13,589 nt of DNA. It comes from Coemansia sp. RSA 1804 (Eukaryota > Kickxellomycota > Kickxellomycetes > Kickxellales > Kickxellaceae). A program made the position numbers and the translations under genes. A model generated the notes under the pieces. The model worked only from the letters and a program-made list of their open reading frames with translations. It was not told the DNA's origin and made no database searches. Each line of letters opens with the position of its first letter. Position 1 is the first letter of the stretch. Positions 13,323-13,589 of the stretch are shown here, piece by piece. The DNA is taken from NCBI GenBank assembly GCA_027578815.1, contig JANBTH010000621.1, positions 1 to 13,589 of the forward strand. Direction: 5' to 3'.

Positions 13323-13589
13323 TTACAATCTCGATGTCCTGATCTCCTTTTCATATCCTTTATACATTGGAGTATTTGGTATATAAATGGGTGGTGGTGT
13401 GCTGATTCTATCTGTATCAACAACAAGCATTGCGCGTATGTCGCCTAGTACGTCAATGTTTTTGTAAATGTTTCGATGAACTTTCTTGAATTTCATGTAA
13501 ATTAACATTGCAATACTCGTTAGTACTAAGCCGCCAAGAATACCGCAGACAATACCAATTATTATATTTTTATTTGATGGCTTGTCATT
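13323..13589 (-). CDS. C-terminal part of a single-pass membrane protein (cut by right edge)
   Basis: The frame is open from the window edge (no start inside) through 88 codons to a TAA at 13323-13325. Residues 1-8 are polar; 9-32 form a strong transmembrane segment rich in Ile, Leu, Val and Gly (IIIGIVCGILGGLVL...). A positively charged stop-transfer follows (KFKKVHR at 33-39), then a tail of about 50 residues with TPPPIYIPNTPMYKGYEKEI. By the positive-inside rule the tail faces the cytoplasm, making this a type I surface protein, such as a fungal wall sensor or kelch-type membrane protein; the class is inference only. The internal ATG at the end of the membrane segment is not a real start, since the open frame and hydrophobic segment continue upstream. 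Confidence 0.75.
   Translation of the reverse strand, partial: NDKPSNKNIIIGIVCGILGGLVLTSIAMLIYMKFKKVHRNIYKNIDVLGDIRAMLVVDTDRISTPPPIYIPNTPMYKGYEKEIRTSRL

Overview
The window looks like nuclear DNA of an early-diverging fungus. The protein-coding genes with clear homology are mitochondrial ribosomal proteins uL6m and uS13m, a PP5-type TPR phosphatase, a GPALPP-motif/DUF3752 protein, omega-class GSTs and CYSTM-type cysteine-rich tail proteins. All complete genes read as single uninterrupted frames, and the AT-rich spacers contrast with GC-richer exons. A Kickxellomycotina (Coemansia-like) or similar zoopagomycete source is my best guess. That guess rests on gene style and general family resemblance, not on a search.

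Layout, left to right. (a) The left edge cuts a minus-strand gene; only its first 18 hydrophobic codons (1-55) are inside, preceded by an AGC/AAC microsatellite leader. (b) About 1.8 kb of AT-rich sequence follows with no supportable gene. (c) Two plus-strand omega-like GST paralogues lie in tandem (1861-2568 and 3275-4012). The second has lost the thioredoxin-fold cis-proline, and its active-site loop is altered. (d) A GPALPP/DUF3752 gene lies at 4216-5118 (+). (e) Three minus-strand genes occupy 5367-7883, each encoding a small Pro/Gln/Tyr-rich protein ending in a cysteine cluster. Spacers of 0.7-0.9 kb separate them. (f) A minus-strand gene at 8612-9304 encodes two RRM-like folds resembling retrotransposon gag/ORF1-like proteins, with no zinc knuckle and no pol gene nearby. 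(g) uL6m (+) converges on the TPR-phosphatase PP5 gene (-), followed by uS13m (-). (h) The right edge cuts a minus-strand single-pass membrane protein; its transmembrane segment and 56-residue cytoplasmic tail are present (13323-13589).

Functionally this is mostly a housekeeping neighbourhood (mitochondrial translation, Hsp90-linked phosphatase). It also holds two locally duplicated accessory sets, the GST pair and the CYSTM-like trio, both of types often linked to redox or stress tolerance. Shared function across the neighbourhood is inference; gene order in eukaryotes is weak evidence. The CYSTM-like cluster, the decayed-looking second GST and the solo gag-like gene are the most interesting items. 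I saw no tRNA, rRNA, CRISPR array, insertion sequence or complete transposon.
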